Source: Planktomarina sp. (lineage in GTDB: Bacteria; Pseudomonadota; Alphaproteobacteria; Rhodobacterales; Rhodobacteraceae). Taken from it: 64,000 nucleotides of DNA. The stretch is taken from NCBI GenBank assembly GCA_020630015.1, contig JAHDCF010000001.1, positions 19,946 through 83,945 of the forward strand. Direction: 5' to 3'. Positions 1-8,894 of this stretch are shown here, piece by piece. Below the pieces are notes generated by a model that was not told the origin of the DNA, did not search any database, and saw only the letters and a program-made list of their open reading frames with translations. The translations under genes were made by a program, and so were the position numbers. How positions within the stretch are numbered: the first letter of the stretch is position 1; every line of letters begins with the position of its first letter.

Positions 1-2
1 AG

Positions 3-308
3 GGTTTTGACACCGTAAACGCTCGATCTAAAAGTTGGGATGAATTTGCTGCACCGGATTCCCCTGTCATGGATGCGGTGATCACGGTTTGCGGATCAGC
101 TGCGGGGGAAGAATGTCCCATTTGGCCGGGCGCGCCTATCACTGTTCACTGGGGGGTTGATGATCCCGCAGCTGCTGATGAAACGGAATGGGAAGATGCA
201 TTCCGTTTGGCATTTATAATACTTAAAAAGCGAGCTGATGCCTTTGTAAACGTGGACGCAAACCTGTCGCTTCGTGAGCGTCTTCATCTGGTCAGCAATC
301 TGACATGA
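3..308 (+). CDS. arsC: Arsenate reductase ArsC (LMW-phosphatase fold), 3' part
   Basis: The gene enters from the left edge; about 101 C-terminal residues are visible, open in frame from base 3, so the true start and the N-terminal CX5R phosphate loop lie outside the window. Visible hallmarks are NARSKSWDEFA, TVCGSAAGEECPIWPG and the HWGVDDPA segment, which together are typical of proteobacterial arsenate reductases related to low-molecular-weight tyrosine phosphatases. The two cysteines of CGSAAGEEC should act as the resolving redox pair that recycles the enzyme through thioredoxin or glutaredoxin. It would reduce arsenate to arsenite in the cytoplasm. Its stop overlaps the start of the next gene (ATGA), so the two are translationally coupled, which supports an arsenic detoxification role. 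Confidence 0.85.
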   Translation, partial: GFDTVNARSKSWDEFAAPDSPVMDAVITVCGSAAGEECPIWPGAPITVHWGVDDPAAADETEWEDAFRLAFIILKKRADAFVNVDANLSLRERLHLVSNLT

Positions 309-955
309 AACAAACGTTGGTTTCTGAATTTATGGGTACGGCCATGCTCTTGATCGGCGTGGTGGGATCTGGAATCGCGGCTGAAACTCTATCAGGTGGG
401 AACGTCGCAATTGCACTTTTGGCGAATGCCATTGCAACAGGTTGCATGCTTTATGTGTTGATCACGTGTTTATCCAGCGTATCTGGGGCTCATTTCAATC
501 CGGCGGTAACCATTGCATTTTGGGTCAAAAAACAGATTTCGCTTCGCACAGCATTCTTTTATTGCCTGTCGCAAATCACCGGGGCCATTGTAGGGGTTTG
601 GTTAACACACGCCATTTATGGTCTTGAAATAATGCAAATATCCCAAACCGATCGCTTTGGGGGCAATCTTTGGATCTCAGAGGCTTTTGCAACTTTCGGC
701 CTTTTGTTTGTGATTTTTGGTGGAATAAAATTTGCGCCTGATAAAATCGCTACGCTTGTCGCTGTTTATATTACGGGCGCCTATTGGTTTACTTCATCCA
801 CCAGCTTTGCAAATCCGGCCGTCACCATAGGGCGGCTATTTTCCGATACTTTTGCAGGGATTTCACCAACTAGCGTTCCCCCATTTATCATCTGCCAATT
901 GGCAATCGTGGTGCCCACGGTTTTATTTTTCAATTGGTTATGGGCAAAAGATTAA
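305..955 (+). CDS. MIP-family aquaporin, probable arsenite channel (AqpS-like)
   Basis: A 216-residue integral membrane protein with the aquaporin repeat: HFNPAVT (NPA at residues 65-67) and FANPAVTIGR (NPA at 170-172). The length and hydrophobic profile fit six membrane segments plus two half-helices. The start overlaps the arsC stop by four bases. In rhizobia an aquaporin next to arsC (AqpS) lets arsenite leave the cell down its gradient, and the same role is inferred here. In most water channels an arginine directly follows the second NPA and closes the pore; here that position is valine, which should give a wider filter. Its stop codon interlocks with that of the convergent regulator. A glycerol or water channel is the alternative, less likely given arsC. 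Confidence 0.85.
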   Translation: MKQTLVSEFMGTAMLLIGVVGSGIAAETLSGGNVAIALLANAIATGCMLYVLITCLSSVSGAHFNPAVTIAFWVKKQISLRTAFFYCLSQITGAIVGVWLTHAIYGLEIMQISQTDRFGGNLWISEAFATFGLLFVIFGGIKFAPDKIATLVAVYITGAYWFTSSTSFANPAVTIGRLFSDTFAGISPTSVPPFIICQLAIVVPTVLFFNWLWAKD

Positions 956-1575
956 ACCAATGACGTCACCCACAAAATGGTGGCGTCTTCTGCACTTGTT
1001 GAAATGACATTATGCCCCATGGAGGCGTCATAATATGCGCTATCCCCACGCCGCATTTCCAAAGGTTCATAGAATTCAGTGTAGAGCTTAACCACGCCAG
1101 TAAGAACATACATGAATTCTTCACCATCATGTCTAACCCAACCATCGAATTCATCCATGCTGCGTGCACGAACACGGGTGTGATACGGCAACATGTTCTT
1201 TTTCGTTAAGCTGTCCGAAAGCAAAAGATGTTCGTAGGTTGCTGTCGGAATTTCCCTGCCTCCACCCGAGGGAGTATGGGCAAGGCGGCCATTGATCTGA
1301 CCTTTCACGGGTGGCGTGAACAATTGTGGAATTGAAATCTGCAAACCTTCCGCCAGCTTTTTCAAAGCATCGTAGGTTGGTGACATCTGCCCATTTTCAA
1401 TCTTTGAAAGCGTGGATCGTGCAAGGCCTGCATGGGTCGCGGCTTGCTCAAGCGTCCACTTTTTGGCTTTGCGAAGCTCGCGAACACGATGCCCCAAATC
1501 AAGAGGTTGCACGTCTTCACTTTCCCCACGTTGGCGGGCGATTTTAAGTAAAACAGAAGGGTTCTCGTCGTTCAT
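952..1575 (-). CDS. XRE-family regulator with C-terminal cupin domain
   Basis: A 207-residue protein: an N-terminal Cro/C1-type helix-turn-helix (roughly residues 25-85, with RVRELRKAKKWTLEQAA and STLSKIENGQMSP) followed by a cupin beta-barrel (about 130-205, with HDGEEFMYVLTG and RRGDSAYYDA). This architecture is that of small-molecule-sensing repressors such as PuuR-like proteins, where the cupin binds the effector. I chose the ATG at 1573-1575, preceded by GGTGAA, because the longer open frame to 1671 would run into the divergent acyl-CoA ligase gene. The divergent arrangement suggests it controls the ligase/FrnE operon and itself from the interval 1576-1640. The effector is unknown. Confidence 0.85.
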   Translation of the reverse strand: MNDENPSVLLKIARQRGESEDVQPLDLGHRVRELRKAKKWTLEQAATHAGLARSTLSKIENGQMSPTYDALKKLAEGLQISIPQLFTPPVKGQINGRLAHTPSGGGREIPTATYEHLLLSDSLTKKNMLPYHTRVRARSMDEFDGWVRHDGEEFMYVLTGVVKLYTEFYEPLEMRRGDSAYYDASMGHNVISTSAEDATILWVTSLV

Positions 1576-1640
1576 TTCACCATATAAGCGCCGGGCTTCG
1601 GGGCTTGCAAGAACTCTGTTAAGCCAATAGCCCCCATGAC

Positions 1641-3134
1641 ATGATTGCAGAAATAGATCTTGGCCCTCCACCCGCGTGCCCTACCCCTTTCAATTTGGCA
1701 AAGTATGTTTTGGCGGCTGGTGACCCTGCAAAAATCGCACTAACGGTTGTTAAGAAGTGTGGCAAACTTGAACAAATCAGTTACGCCAAACTTCGAGGTC
1801 TCGTAAATGGAACGGCAAAGCACTTTTGCGAAAGCGGCGTCCAAAATGGCAATCGTGTTATGCTGCGGATCGGGAATACGTCTGAATTTCCGATTACTTT
1901 TTTGGCGCTTTCTTGGATCGGAGCCGTTCCAATAATCACCTCTTCTGCACTGACGATCCCCGAGGTTGAAGAACTTATACAAATAAGCCAACCAGAATTT
2001 ATGATCGCAGATGATCATACTTTGGTACCGCAGTGCAATGTTCCATGCATTCGCTCAAAGATCATCTTTGATAAAGCCCCTCCGATTCCCGCTGTTATGG
2101 AAGATCCCAATCGCGCTGGATTTGTCATGTTTACGTCTGGCACGTCAGCGAAACCCAAAGCAGTGGTTCATGCGCATCGCGCCGTTTGGTCAAGGCGGAT
2201 GATGTGGGCAGATTGGTATGATCTAAAAGTCGATGACCGCGTTTTCCATTCAGGTGCATTCAATTGGAGCTATACCTTGGGTACTGGGTTGCTTGATCCA
2301 TGGGCGATTGGAGCCACCGCTGTTATAGCCCCAGATATCCCAGTAAAAGACATTCCTAATTTGTTGGAAAAATGCAGGATAACAATTTTTGCGTCATCAC
2401 CAGCGATGTTTCGAAAAATTTCTAAATCTGATGTTGGTTTAAAACTTAGCGATTTTAGGCATAGCCTAAGTGCCGGGGATGTATTGCCCGAAAAAGTACG
2501 GTCGAAATGGGAAGAAATCACGCAACGTCCAATTTTCGAAGCTTTCGGGATGACAGAGTGTTCAACGTTCCTGTCACAAAGCCCACATGACCCCACATTG
2601 TCACCTCAGCGTGGGCGACGTATTTCGATCAGAAGTGGAAATGCCGCGGTACGCAAAGACAATGTGGGCAGTATTGCCGTGCACACGAACGATCCGGGCT
2701 TGATGTTGGGGTATTTAGAGAGGGATTGTGTCAGCCTCCCACAGCAAAATGGCTGGTTTATAACCTCCGATACAGGCAAAATGCATGATGGACATCAAAT
2801 TGAGTTTCTGGGTCGCAATTCCGACCTTCTGAACGCTGGGGGTTTTCGTGTATCTGCGCTTGAAGTTGAGGAAACCCTTTCAAAAGCAATCGAAGCTGAG
2901 GTTGCAGTGGCCAGTATCGTCGTCAAAAAAAATGTTGAGGTTATCATGGCCTTCGTAACCTCAACAGACGAACAAGAAATTGAAACTTTGGAGCAATTTG
3001 CAAAATCAAATCTGGCACGATTTAAGCAGCCAAGAGCATATATACCGGTCGGAACATTGCCACGTACGGCCAACGGAAAACTGGTTAGAAATAAATTTCA
3101 AAAGATTTGGGAACAATACCATGGTCAAACTTGA
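1641..3134 (+). CDS. Acyl-CoA synthetase / AMP-dependent ligase
   Basis: A 497-residue class I adenylate-forming enzyme that should activate a carboxylic acid to its acyl-CoA via an acyl-AMP. Visible core motifs are A3 FTSGTSAKPK (residues 164-173), A5 FEAFGMTE (299-306), A7 TSDTGK, A8 GRNSDLLNAGGFRV and the A10 lysine in TANGK (near residue 480). Length is slightly short for the family. The substrate cannot be read from sequence; the next gene resembles 2-hydroxychromene-2-carboxylate isomerases, so an aromatic acid is possible but unproved. It overlaps the downstream gene by 14 bases and is divergent from an XRE-cupin regulator that probably controls it. Confidence 0.85.
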   Translation: MIAEIDLGPPPACPTPFNLAKYVLAAGDPAKIALTVVKKCGKLEQISYAKLRGLVNGTAKHFCESGVQNGNRVMLRIGNTSEFPITFLALSWIGAVPIITSSALTIPEVEELIQISQPEFMIADDHTLVPQCNVPCIRSKIIFDKAPPIPAVMEDPNRAGFVMFTSGTSAKPKAVVHAHRAVWSRRMMWADWYDLKVDDRVFHSGAFNWSYTLGTGLLDPWAIGATAVIAPDIPVKDIPNLLEKCRITIFASSPAMFRKISKSDVGLKLSDFRHSLSAGDVLPEKVRSKWEEITQRPIFEAFGMTECSTFLSQSPHDPTLSPQRGRRISIRSGNAAVRKDNVGSIAVHTNDPGLMLGYLERDCVSLPQQNGWFITSDTGKMHDGHQIEFLGRNSDLLNAGGFRVSALEVEETLSKAIEAEVAVASIVVKKNVEVIMAFVTSTDEQEIETLEQFAKSNLARFKQPRAYIPVGTLPRTANGKLVRNKFQKIWEQYHGQT

Positions 3135-3768
3135 TATCTTATCCGATCCTATTTGCCCTTGGTGTTATATCGGCAAAACGCAATTAGATCGCGCCCTTTT
3201 ACAAATGCCTAATCACCCTTTCACGATTGAATGGCATCCTTTCCAATTGAATCCAGAAATGCCCAAGTCCGGTATGGATCGGCGCGACTATTTGGAACGC
3301 AAGTTTGGAGGCAAAGAGGGCGCCGTGCGCGTGTATAGTCAGATTGAGGCGCACGCAAAATCCTTAAATTTGCCAATTGATTTTTCGGCGATGAAGCGAA
3401 CACCGAATACCATTGACGCCCATCGTTTGATCTATTGGGCCGGCTTGGAACAAAAGCAAAATGAAGTGGTACAATCTCTTTTTGAAGCATATTTTTGCAA
3501 AGGTGAGGATATCGGAGATGCAGAGGTCTTATCAAAAATTGGTTCTGAAAGTGGGATGGATGAAACTGTGTTGAAACGCCTTTTGTCGGGCGCTTCTGAT
3601 ATCGATTCCATAGAAGAACGTGATGCCCATAGTCGAAAAATGGGGGTTAATTCTGTACCCACTTTTATCGTTGCGAACCAACACGTGGTACCAGGTGCAC
3701 AAACAGCTGAGGTTTGGACCAAAGTGATTGAAGAAGTTAATGATAATCTTTCTAAGGCAAATACTTAA
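3121..3768 (+). CDS. DsbA-family protein, FrnE / HCCA-isomerase-like
   Basis: A 215-residue thioredoxin-fold protein with a helical insertion. The CPWC active-site motif lies at residues 12-15 (SDPICPWCYIG), and the cis-proline loop VNSVPTFIV is near the C-terminus. This belongs to the cytoplasmic DsbA/FrnE branch, which includes polyketide-linked oxidoreductases and glutathione-dependent 2-hydroxychromene-2-carboxylate isomerases. Retention of both CPWC cysteines argues for disulfide chemistry rather than the kappa-class isomerase, which normally has a serine there. There is no signal peptide. I chose ATG 3121 over an upstream in-frame start at 2980 because the latter lies deep inside the ligase gene. 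Its stop interlocks with the mfd stop. Confidence 0.8.
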   Translation: MVKLDILSDPICPWCYIGKTQLDRALLQMPNHPFTIEWHPFQLNPEMPKSGMDRRDYLERKFGGKEGAVRVYSQIEAHAKSLNLPIDFSAMKRTPNTIDAHRLIYWAGLEQKQNEVVQSLFEAYFCKGEDIGDAEVLSKIGSESGMDETVLKRLLSGASDIDSIEERDAHSRKMGVNSVPTFIVANQHVVPGAQTAEVWTKVIEEVNDNLSKANT

Positions 3769-6700
3769 CCAGCTTTCTTCAACTTAGCTTTTATTGCTAA
3801 ATCTTTTGCGATTGCGAACGCGCCTTTGATTTTGTCAGATGTTTTGGTCCAATCGCGGCGCACTACAATTTTGTTATCTTTAACTTTTGCCAACCCTCGT
3901 TGATCTTGAATAAACTCAACAAGACCTTCGGGAGAGGCGAACTTATCATTGTGAAACTGTAATGTCGCGCCTTTGGGACCGCCATCCAATTTGGCTATAC
4001 CGGCCTTTCGGCACATTGCTTTGATCCGCACAATCAACATCAAAGTGTTTACTTCTTTTGGAAGTGTTCCAAAACGATCAATCAATTCAGCGGCAAAACC
4101 TTCCAATTCAACCTTGGTGGAAAGACCAGATAAGCGCCTATACAAACCAAGACGCACATCCAAATCCGGAACATAGGATTCGGGTATCATGACAGAAACG
4201 CCAAGATTGATCTGTGGCGCCCATTTATCTGTTTCTTGCGGAAGTTCGTGTTCACCGGATTTAATCTTTGCAATCGCCTCTTCCAGCATCTGTTGGTAAA
4301 GTTCGTAGCCAACATCCCGCATTTGACCTGACTGTTCTTCACCCAACAGGTTACCAGCTCCGCGAATATCCAAATCTTGGCTGGCCAAAGTGAAACCTGC
4401 CCCTAAACTGTCCAAGGTGCCTAATACCCTTAGTCTTTTCTCCGCCGCGGGGGTTAGCCTTTGTCTAGGTTTTGTGGTCATATAAGCAAACGCTCGTGTT
4501 TTAGAACGCCCTACCCGACCACGAATTTGATACAATTGCGCAAGTCCAAACATGTCAGCACGATGAACAATCATCGTGTTCGCGGTTGGAATATCTAATC
4601 CAGATTCAACAATCGTCGTGGCCAACAAGACGTCAAATTTACCGTCGTAAAACGCGTTCATTTTGTCGTCCAGTTCGCCTGCAGGCATTTGCCCATGTGC
4701 CACCACAAACGAAATTTCCGGTATCTGTTCCGTCAAAAATTCTTCGATTTCGGGAATATCTTTAATGCGGGGAACCACAAAAAAGCTTTGTCCGCCCCGA
4801 TAATGTTCGCGCAGCAGCGCCTCGCGAATGGTTATGGTGTCAAATTCACTGACATATGTGCGTATGGCCAGACGATCCACCGGTGGTGTTCCAATGATGC
4901 TTAGGTCACGCACCCCCGAAAGCGACAGTTGGAGCGTTCTAGGTATGGGTGTCGCTGTCAAAGTTAGCACATGAATGTCGGATCGCATTTCCTTTAATCG
5001 TTCTTTATGCGCAACCCCAAACCTTTGTTCTTCATCTATGACCAGCAAACCCAAGTTGTTAAACCGCACTTGTTTTGCCAAAACTGCATGGGTGCCAACA
5101 ACAATGTCGACAGTCCCACGTGCAAGACCCTCTCTTGTTTTGTTGGCCTCTGAAGTTCCCACAAATCGAGAGAGTTGCCTGACTTCTATTGGAAAACCCC
5201 GAAACCTTTCTGCAAAGCTTTTGGCGTGCTGACGCGCCAAAAGCGTGGTGGGTGCAATTACAGCCACCTGGAGGCCAGACATGGCCGCAACAAACGCGGC
5301 CCGCATCGCCACTTCTGTTTTTCCGAAACCAACATCACCACAGATCAATCGGTCCATTGGAAGGCCCGCATTCAAATCATCAACCACCGAAGCGATTGCC
5401 GAAAGCTGATCATCTGTTTCCTGGTATGGGAACCGGGCGCAAAAGGCATCCCACATACCTGCGGGGGGATCTATAATTGGTGCTTTGCGAAGCGCCCTTT
5501 CCGCTGCGATACGCATAAGACGGTCGGCCATCTCCTTTATACGTTCTTTCAAACGGGCCTTTTTGGCCTGCCATGCACCGCCACCCAATCGATCCAGCAG
5601 GCCTTCTTCGTGGCCGTATCTGCTTAGGAGTTCGATGTTTTCCACAGGAAGATAAAGTTTTGAGCCTTCCGCATACTCCAGCAAAAGGCATTCATGTGGG
5701 GCCCCGGCCGCTGTCACGATTTCCAATCCTTGATAACGTCCAATGCCATGATCAACGTGAACGACAAGGTCACCCAAGCTCAAACTCTGAGTTTCTGTCA
5801 GAAAATTTTCGGCACGCTTTCGTTTTCGAGGGCCCCGTACAAGTCTATCCCCTAAAACATCTTGCTCTGAAATCACACAAATGTCTTCGGTTTCAAAACC
5901 GTGATCCAAGGCGAATACGGCTAAGTAAACACCAGAACCTCTTATGGCAGTTGCCGTCGAAACCTCTATCTGTTCTGCGATCCCCTCATCCGCCAATAGA
6001 CCCGACAATCGTTCACGGGCCCCATCTGAATAACTGGCGATTAACACGGGCTTCACATCAGACTTTTCTTTAATGAAGTTAGATAACGCATTAAAAAGGT
6101 TGATATTTTCAGTTTGTCTTTCCGGCGCAAAATCCCTGCCAATGCGTGCGCCGGCATCGGTAACATTCAATCCGGTTGGTTGCGGTAAAACGGACAACGT
6201 CACCACACGCTTTCCCTTGAGGCTTGATTGCCAAGCCGCGGTATTCAAATACAAATCTTCAGCTGGAACGGGTTTATAAACGGTATCCATCCGCTGTTTA
6301 GAGCTCAAAGCTTCTTTTCGCGCGTCATATTGATCGGCAATTGTTTCCCAACGCGCCAAACGCGCAGCTTCAAAGGCATCATCCAAAACGATTGTGGCAT
6401 TTGGCAGATAATCAAAAAGCGTTTCCAAAGTTTCGTGAAACATGGGCAGCCAATGTTCCGCACCTTGATGTTTGCGACCAGCTGAAACGGCCTCGTACAA
6501 GGGATCATCAGATCCGGCGGCGCCAAATTCCACCCTGTAATTTTGGCGAAAGCGCCTGATCGATGCTTCATCAAGAAAGATCTCTGAGACGGGTGAAAGC
6601 TCAATCTTATCCAAATGGTCGATCGTTCTTTGCGTTTCCACATCAAAAGTTCTGATGCCATCCAAGACATCCCCGAAGAAATCCAATCGAACAGGTGTAG

Positions 6701-7193
6701 ATCGCCCAGGTGGGAAAATATCGATTATTCCACCACGCACAGAATAATCCCCTGCTTCAACAACTGTTGGGCTTTGACGGAAACCCATTTTGATAAGGGT
6801 CTCACGCAAAGAAGCTTCGTTAATATGCTGATCTTTTGCCGCAAAAAATGTGGTGTGTTTCAACACCTCGCGGGTTGGAACAAATTGTGTGACAGCGGCC
6901 AGTGTTGTTAAAACGATGAACTTTTTAGGCAGTGTTCCAGTGAACATCGCAAGCGTCGCCATACGCTTCGCCAACAACTCACTTTGCGGTGAAACACGGT
7001 CAAACGGCAAACAATCCCAAGCAGGAAATTCAAAAATTGGAATCGATGGTGCAAAAAACTCCAACGCAGCTTTCGTCGCCATCATTCGTTTCGCATCCAA
7101 CGAAACGTGAATCACGCCATTGGCAGCTTGGTCTGCAATAATCTTGGCATCAAATCCCGGTGGGACGCCACTTATGGTTACATGTTCAGACAT
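3765..7193 (-). CDS. mfd: Transcription-repair coupling factor Mfd
   Basis: A 1142-residue SF2 translocase that pushes stalled RNA polymerase off damaged template strands and recruits UvrA. Domains in order: UvrB-like N-terminal module (about 1-350), RNAP-interacting CarD-like domain (about 470-535, with LVVHVDHGIGRYQGLE), translocation ATPase with Walker A GDVGFGKT (619-626) and DEEQ (720-723), helicase C domain with GRVGRSKTRAFAYM, and the C-terminal TRCF domain. Length is normal. I chose the ATG at 7191-7193 (MSEHVTISG) over an upstream in-frame codon at 7235, since family alignment begins near it. It is convergent with the FrnE-like gene, sharing four bases, and no terminator lies between them. 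Confidence 0.97.
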   Translation of the reverse strand: MSEHVTISGVPPGFDAKIIADQAANGVIHVSLDAKRMMATKAALEFFAPSIPIFEFPAWDCLPFDRVSPQSELLAKRMATLAMFTGTLPKKFIVLTTLAAVTQFVPTREVLKHTTFFAAKDQHINEASLRETLIKMGFRQSPTVVEAGDYSVRGGIIDIFPPGRSTPVRLDFFGDVLDGIRTFDVETQRTIDHLDKIELSPVSEIFLDEASIRRFRQNYRVEFGAAGSDDPLYEAVSAGRKHQGAEHWLPMFHETLETLFDYLPNATIVLDDAFEAARLARWETIADQYDARKEALSSKQRMDTVYKPVPAEDLYLNTAAWQSSLKGKRVVTLSVLPQPTGLNVTDAGARIGRDFAPERQTENINLFNALSNFIKEKSDVKPVLIASYSDGARERLSGLLADEGIAEQIEVSTATAIRGSGVYLAVFALDHGFETEDICVISEQDVLGDRLVRGPRKRKRAENFLTETQSLSLGDLVVHVDHGIGRYQGLEIVTAAGAPHECLLLEYAEGSKLYLPVENIELLSRYGHEEGLLDRLGGGAWQAKKARLKERIKEMADRLMRIAAERALRKAPIIDPPAGMWDAFCARFPYQETDDQLSAIASVVDDLNAGLPMDRLICGDVGFGKTEVAMRAAFVAAMSGLQVAVIAPTTLLARQHAKSFAERFRGFPIEVRQLSRFVGTSEANKTREGLARGTVDIVVGTHAVLAKQVRFNNLGLLVIDEEQRFGVAHKERLKEMRSDIHVLTLTATPIPRTLQLSLSGVRDLSIIGTPPVDRLAIRTYVSEFDTITIREALLREHYRGGQSFFVVPRIKDIPEIEEFLTEQIPEISFVVAHGQMPAGELDDKMNAFYDGKFDVLLATTIVESGLDIPTANTMIVHRADMFGLAQLYQIRGRVGRSKTRAFAYMTTKPRQRLTPAAEKRLRVLGTLDSLGAGFTLASQDLDIRGAGNLLGEEQSGQMRDVGYELYQQMLEEAIAKIKSGEHELPQETDKWAPQINLGVSVMIPESYVPDLDVRLGLYRRLSGLSTKVELEGFAAELIDRFGTLPKEVNTLMLIVRIKAMCRKAGIAKLDGGPKGATLQFHNDKFASPEGLVEFIQDQRGLAKVKDNKIVVRRDWTKTSDKIKGAFAIAKDLAIKAKLKKAG

Positions 7194-7235
7194 TGTGTCG
7201 TGACCTACGCCGCATCGCGCGTAAGTCAACCACAA

Positions 7236-7715
7236 TTAAATTGCGTTCACCGTGGAAAGCGCAACGGCTAACAATATCACGCCAATCCATATGAAAATTC
7301 TCGCCGATTTCTCGCGTTGCCAATGCGGTAGTCGATCATGTGCCGGAACGCCATTTTGCACCAAAGCCCAGTCGCGCGAAACCACGTACGCCTGTGGAAA
7401 TATGATTATCAAAAGTGCCTGAAAAATCTCCACTCTTGCAAACAACGCGAGATAAATCAGAAAGAACGATATCGCAGCTAGGAACAATATCGATAATGAC
7501 GAAATTCCGTAAAAAGACCGTTCCATTCTGTCTTTGTGCAGCTCAACAAATCGATTGAATTGCACTAGGCCATCGTTGGTTTGCTTTGCGCGTTCGATAA
7601 CATCGGCAGGCACCCCACCAATCCAAGTGAGGTTCACGATCCATTGGACAAAAAGCAAAATCCAAAACCACAAGCTGTCAAACGCAGACCATTTGAGATA
7701 AATGAGGATATCCAT
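7236..7715 (-). CDS. Small integral membrane protein of unknown function
   Basis: A 159-residue protein with three or four hydrophobic stretches (about residues 13-35, 75-95, 97-112 and 135-157) and a charged cytoplasmic-looking loop (ADVIERAKQTNDGLVQFNRF). I do not recognise a characterised family. The SLWFWI motif near the N-terminus resembles Rhodobacterales proteins that have been labelled a component of the SufBCD complex, but nothing here supports a role in Fe-S assembly. It sits 42 bases upstream of the mfd start on the same strand, so it may be cotranscribed with mfd. It is divergent from hemB. Confidence 0.7.
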   Translation of the reverse strand: MDILIYLKWSAFDSLWFWILLFVQWIVNLTWIGGVPADVIERAKQTNDGLVQFNRFVELHKDRMERSFYGISSLSILFLAAISFFLIYLALFARVEIFQALLIIIFPQAYVVSRDWALVQNGVPAHDRLPHWQREKSARIFIWIGVILLAVALSTVNAI

Positions 7716-7809
7716 CTTTCATTTCCCGCATGTCAAAGCTTGTGAAAACAAGCTCTTGGCACCCGCCTTTGGGCATGTCAGTTTCGTAAAGTACATTTGG
7801 GTGAATGCA

Positions 7810-8808
7810 ATGACTGAATCAAATCACAACTTGAAAATCGCTACACGCTTTCGCCGCTTGAAAAAGATCGATGCGCTAAGGCGTTTGGTTCAAGAAAACA
7901 CGGTTTCACCATCTGATTTCATTTGGCCGATATTTGTCATGGATGGCAAAGGGGAAACAGCGGAAATTCCATCGATGCCAGGTGTGGTGCGGTACACGAT
8001 TGATCTTTTGCCTGATGTGGCGCGTCGCGCAAATAGACTGGGAATTCCAGCTGTTTGTGTTTTTCCTTACACTGATCCTGTTCTTAAAACCCAAACCTGC
8101 GAAGAAGCATGGAACCCAAATAACCTGAGCAATCGCGCCATAAAAACGATCAAGGACGCCGTTCCAGACTTGGCCGTGATGACCGACATCGCGCTTGATC
8201 CCTATAATATCAATGGACACGATGGAATTGTCCGGGACGGGACAATTGTGAATGATGAAACGGTTCAAGCCTTAGTACGCATGGGAAGATCGCAAGCTGA
8301 AGCGGGAGCAGACATTCTAGGCCCATCAGACATGATGGATGGACGTATTGCCGCCCTGCGTCAAATGTTGGAGTGCGACGGTTTTCAGGATGTTTCGATT
8401 CTGTCATATGCCGCGAAATATGCCAGTGCGTTTTATGGCCCATTTCGTGATGCTGTCGGCGCAAGTGGTGCTTTGGTTGGCGACAAAAAAACGTACCAGA
8501 TGAACCCTGCAAATTCTGACGAAGCCCTGAGAATTGTCCAACGCGACATTGAAGAGGGTGCCGACATGGTTATGGTTAAACCAGGGATGGCCTACTTGGA
8601 TGTGTGCCAGCGCGTTAAATCAAAGTTTGGTGCCCCCACGTTTGCATATCAGGTTTCTGGCGAATACGCGATGATTCAAGCCGCTTCCCAAAACGGTTGG
8701 TTGGATGCTGACGACGTTATGTTTGAGAGCTTGATGAGTTTCAAACGCGCAGGTTGCGACGGGATCTTAACCTATTTTGCACCACGCGCCGCAGAATTAC
8801 TGGGGTAA
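7810..8808 (+). CDS. hemB: Porphobilinogen synthase (delta-aminolevulinate dehydratase) HemB
   Basis: A 332-residue enzyme that condenses two 5-aminolevulinates to porphobilinogen in heme, siroheme and bacteriochlorophyll synthesis. The Schiff-base lysines are at 203 (SYAAKYAS) and 257 (MVMVKPGMAY). The metal-site segment reads TDIALDPYNINGHDG (125-139): the three cysteines of zinc-dependent enzymes are replaced by Ala/Asp residues, placing it in the Mg-stimulated or metal-independent group known from Pseudomonas and Rhodobacter. I took the ATG at 7810, which gives the family's usual N-terminus (RFRRLKK); the open frame extends upstream to 7702 but that overlaps the divergent gene. A weak terminator follows at 8829-8850. 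Confidence 0.96.
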   Translation: MTESNHNLKIATRFRRLKKIDALRRLVQENTVSPSDFIWPIFVMDGKGETAEIPSMPGVVRYTIDLLPDVARRANRLGIPAVCVFPYTDPVLKTQTCEEAWNPNNLSNRAIKTIKDAVPDLAVMTDIALDPYNINGHDGIVRDGTIVNDETVQALVRMGRSQAEAGADILGPSDMMDGRIAALRQMLECDGFQDVSILSYAAKYASAFYGPFRDAVGASGALVGDKKTYQMNPANSDEALRIVQRDIEEGADMVMVKPGMAYLDVCQRVKSKFGAPTFAYQVSGEYAMIQAASQNGWLDADDVMFESLMSFKRAGCDGILTYFAPRAAELLG

Positions 8809-8828
8809 CGAGCGGTAACATAAGGTGA

Positions 8829-8850
8829 GGTGACAAACCACCACTTTTTT
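8829..8850 (+). terminator. Possible intrinsic terminator after hemB
   Basis: A GGTG / CACC stem with a six-base loop (8829-8842), followed by ACTTTTTT (T6 at 8845-8850). The stem is short, so termination may be partial. It falls between hemB and the lipoprotein gene, as expected for separate transcripts. Confidence 0.4.
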
Positions 8851-8894
8851 GGTATCGGGGCCTCAAGATCGTGTAAACACGGCATACAGGCAAA

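Noticed and set aside
1576-1671. Longer start for the XRE-cupin regulator
   Set aside because: It would overlap the divergent acyl-CoA ligase gene; the ATG at 1575 has a ribosome-site-like GGTGAA and gives the usual N-terminus.
3221-3722. Minus-strand frames inside the FrnE-like gene
   Set aside because: Antisense to an intact thioredoxin-fold gene, with no recognisable domain.
4689-7110. Several 70-166-codon plus-strand frames across mfd
   Set aside because: They are antisense to a full-length, highly conserved gene, lack family motifs and have no ribosome sites.
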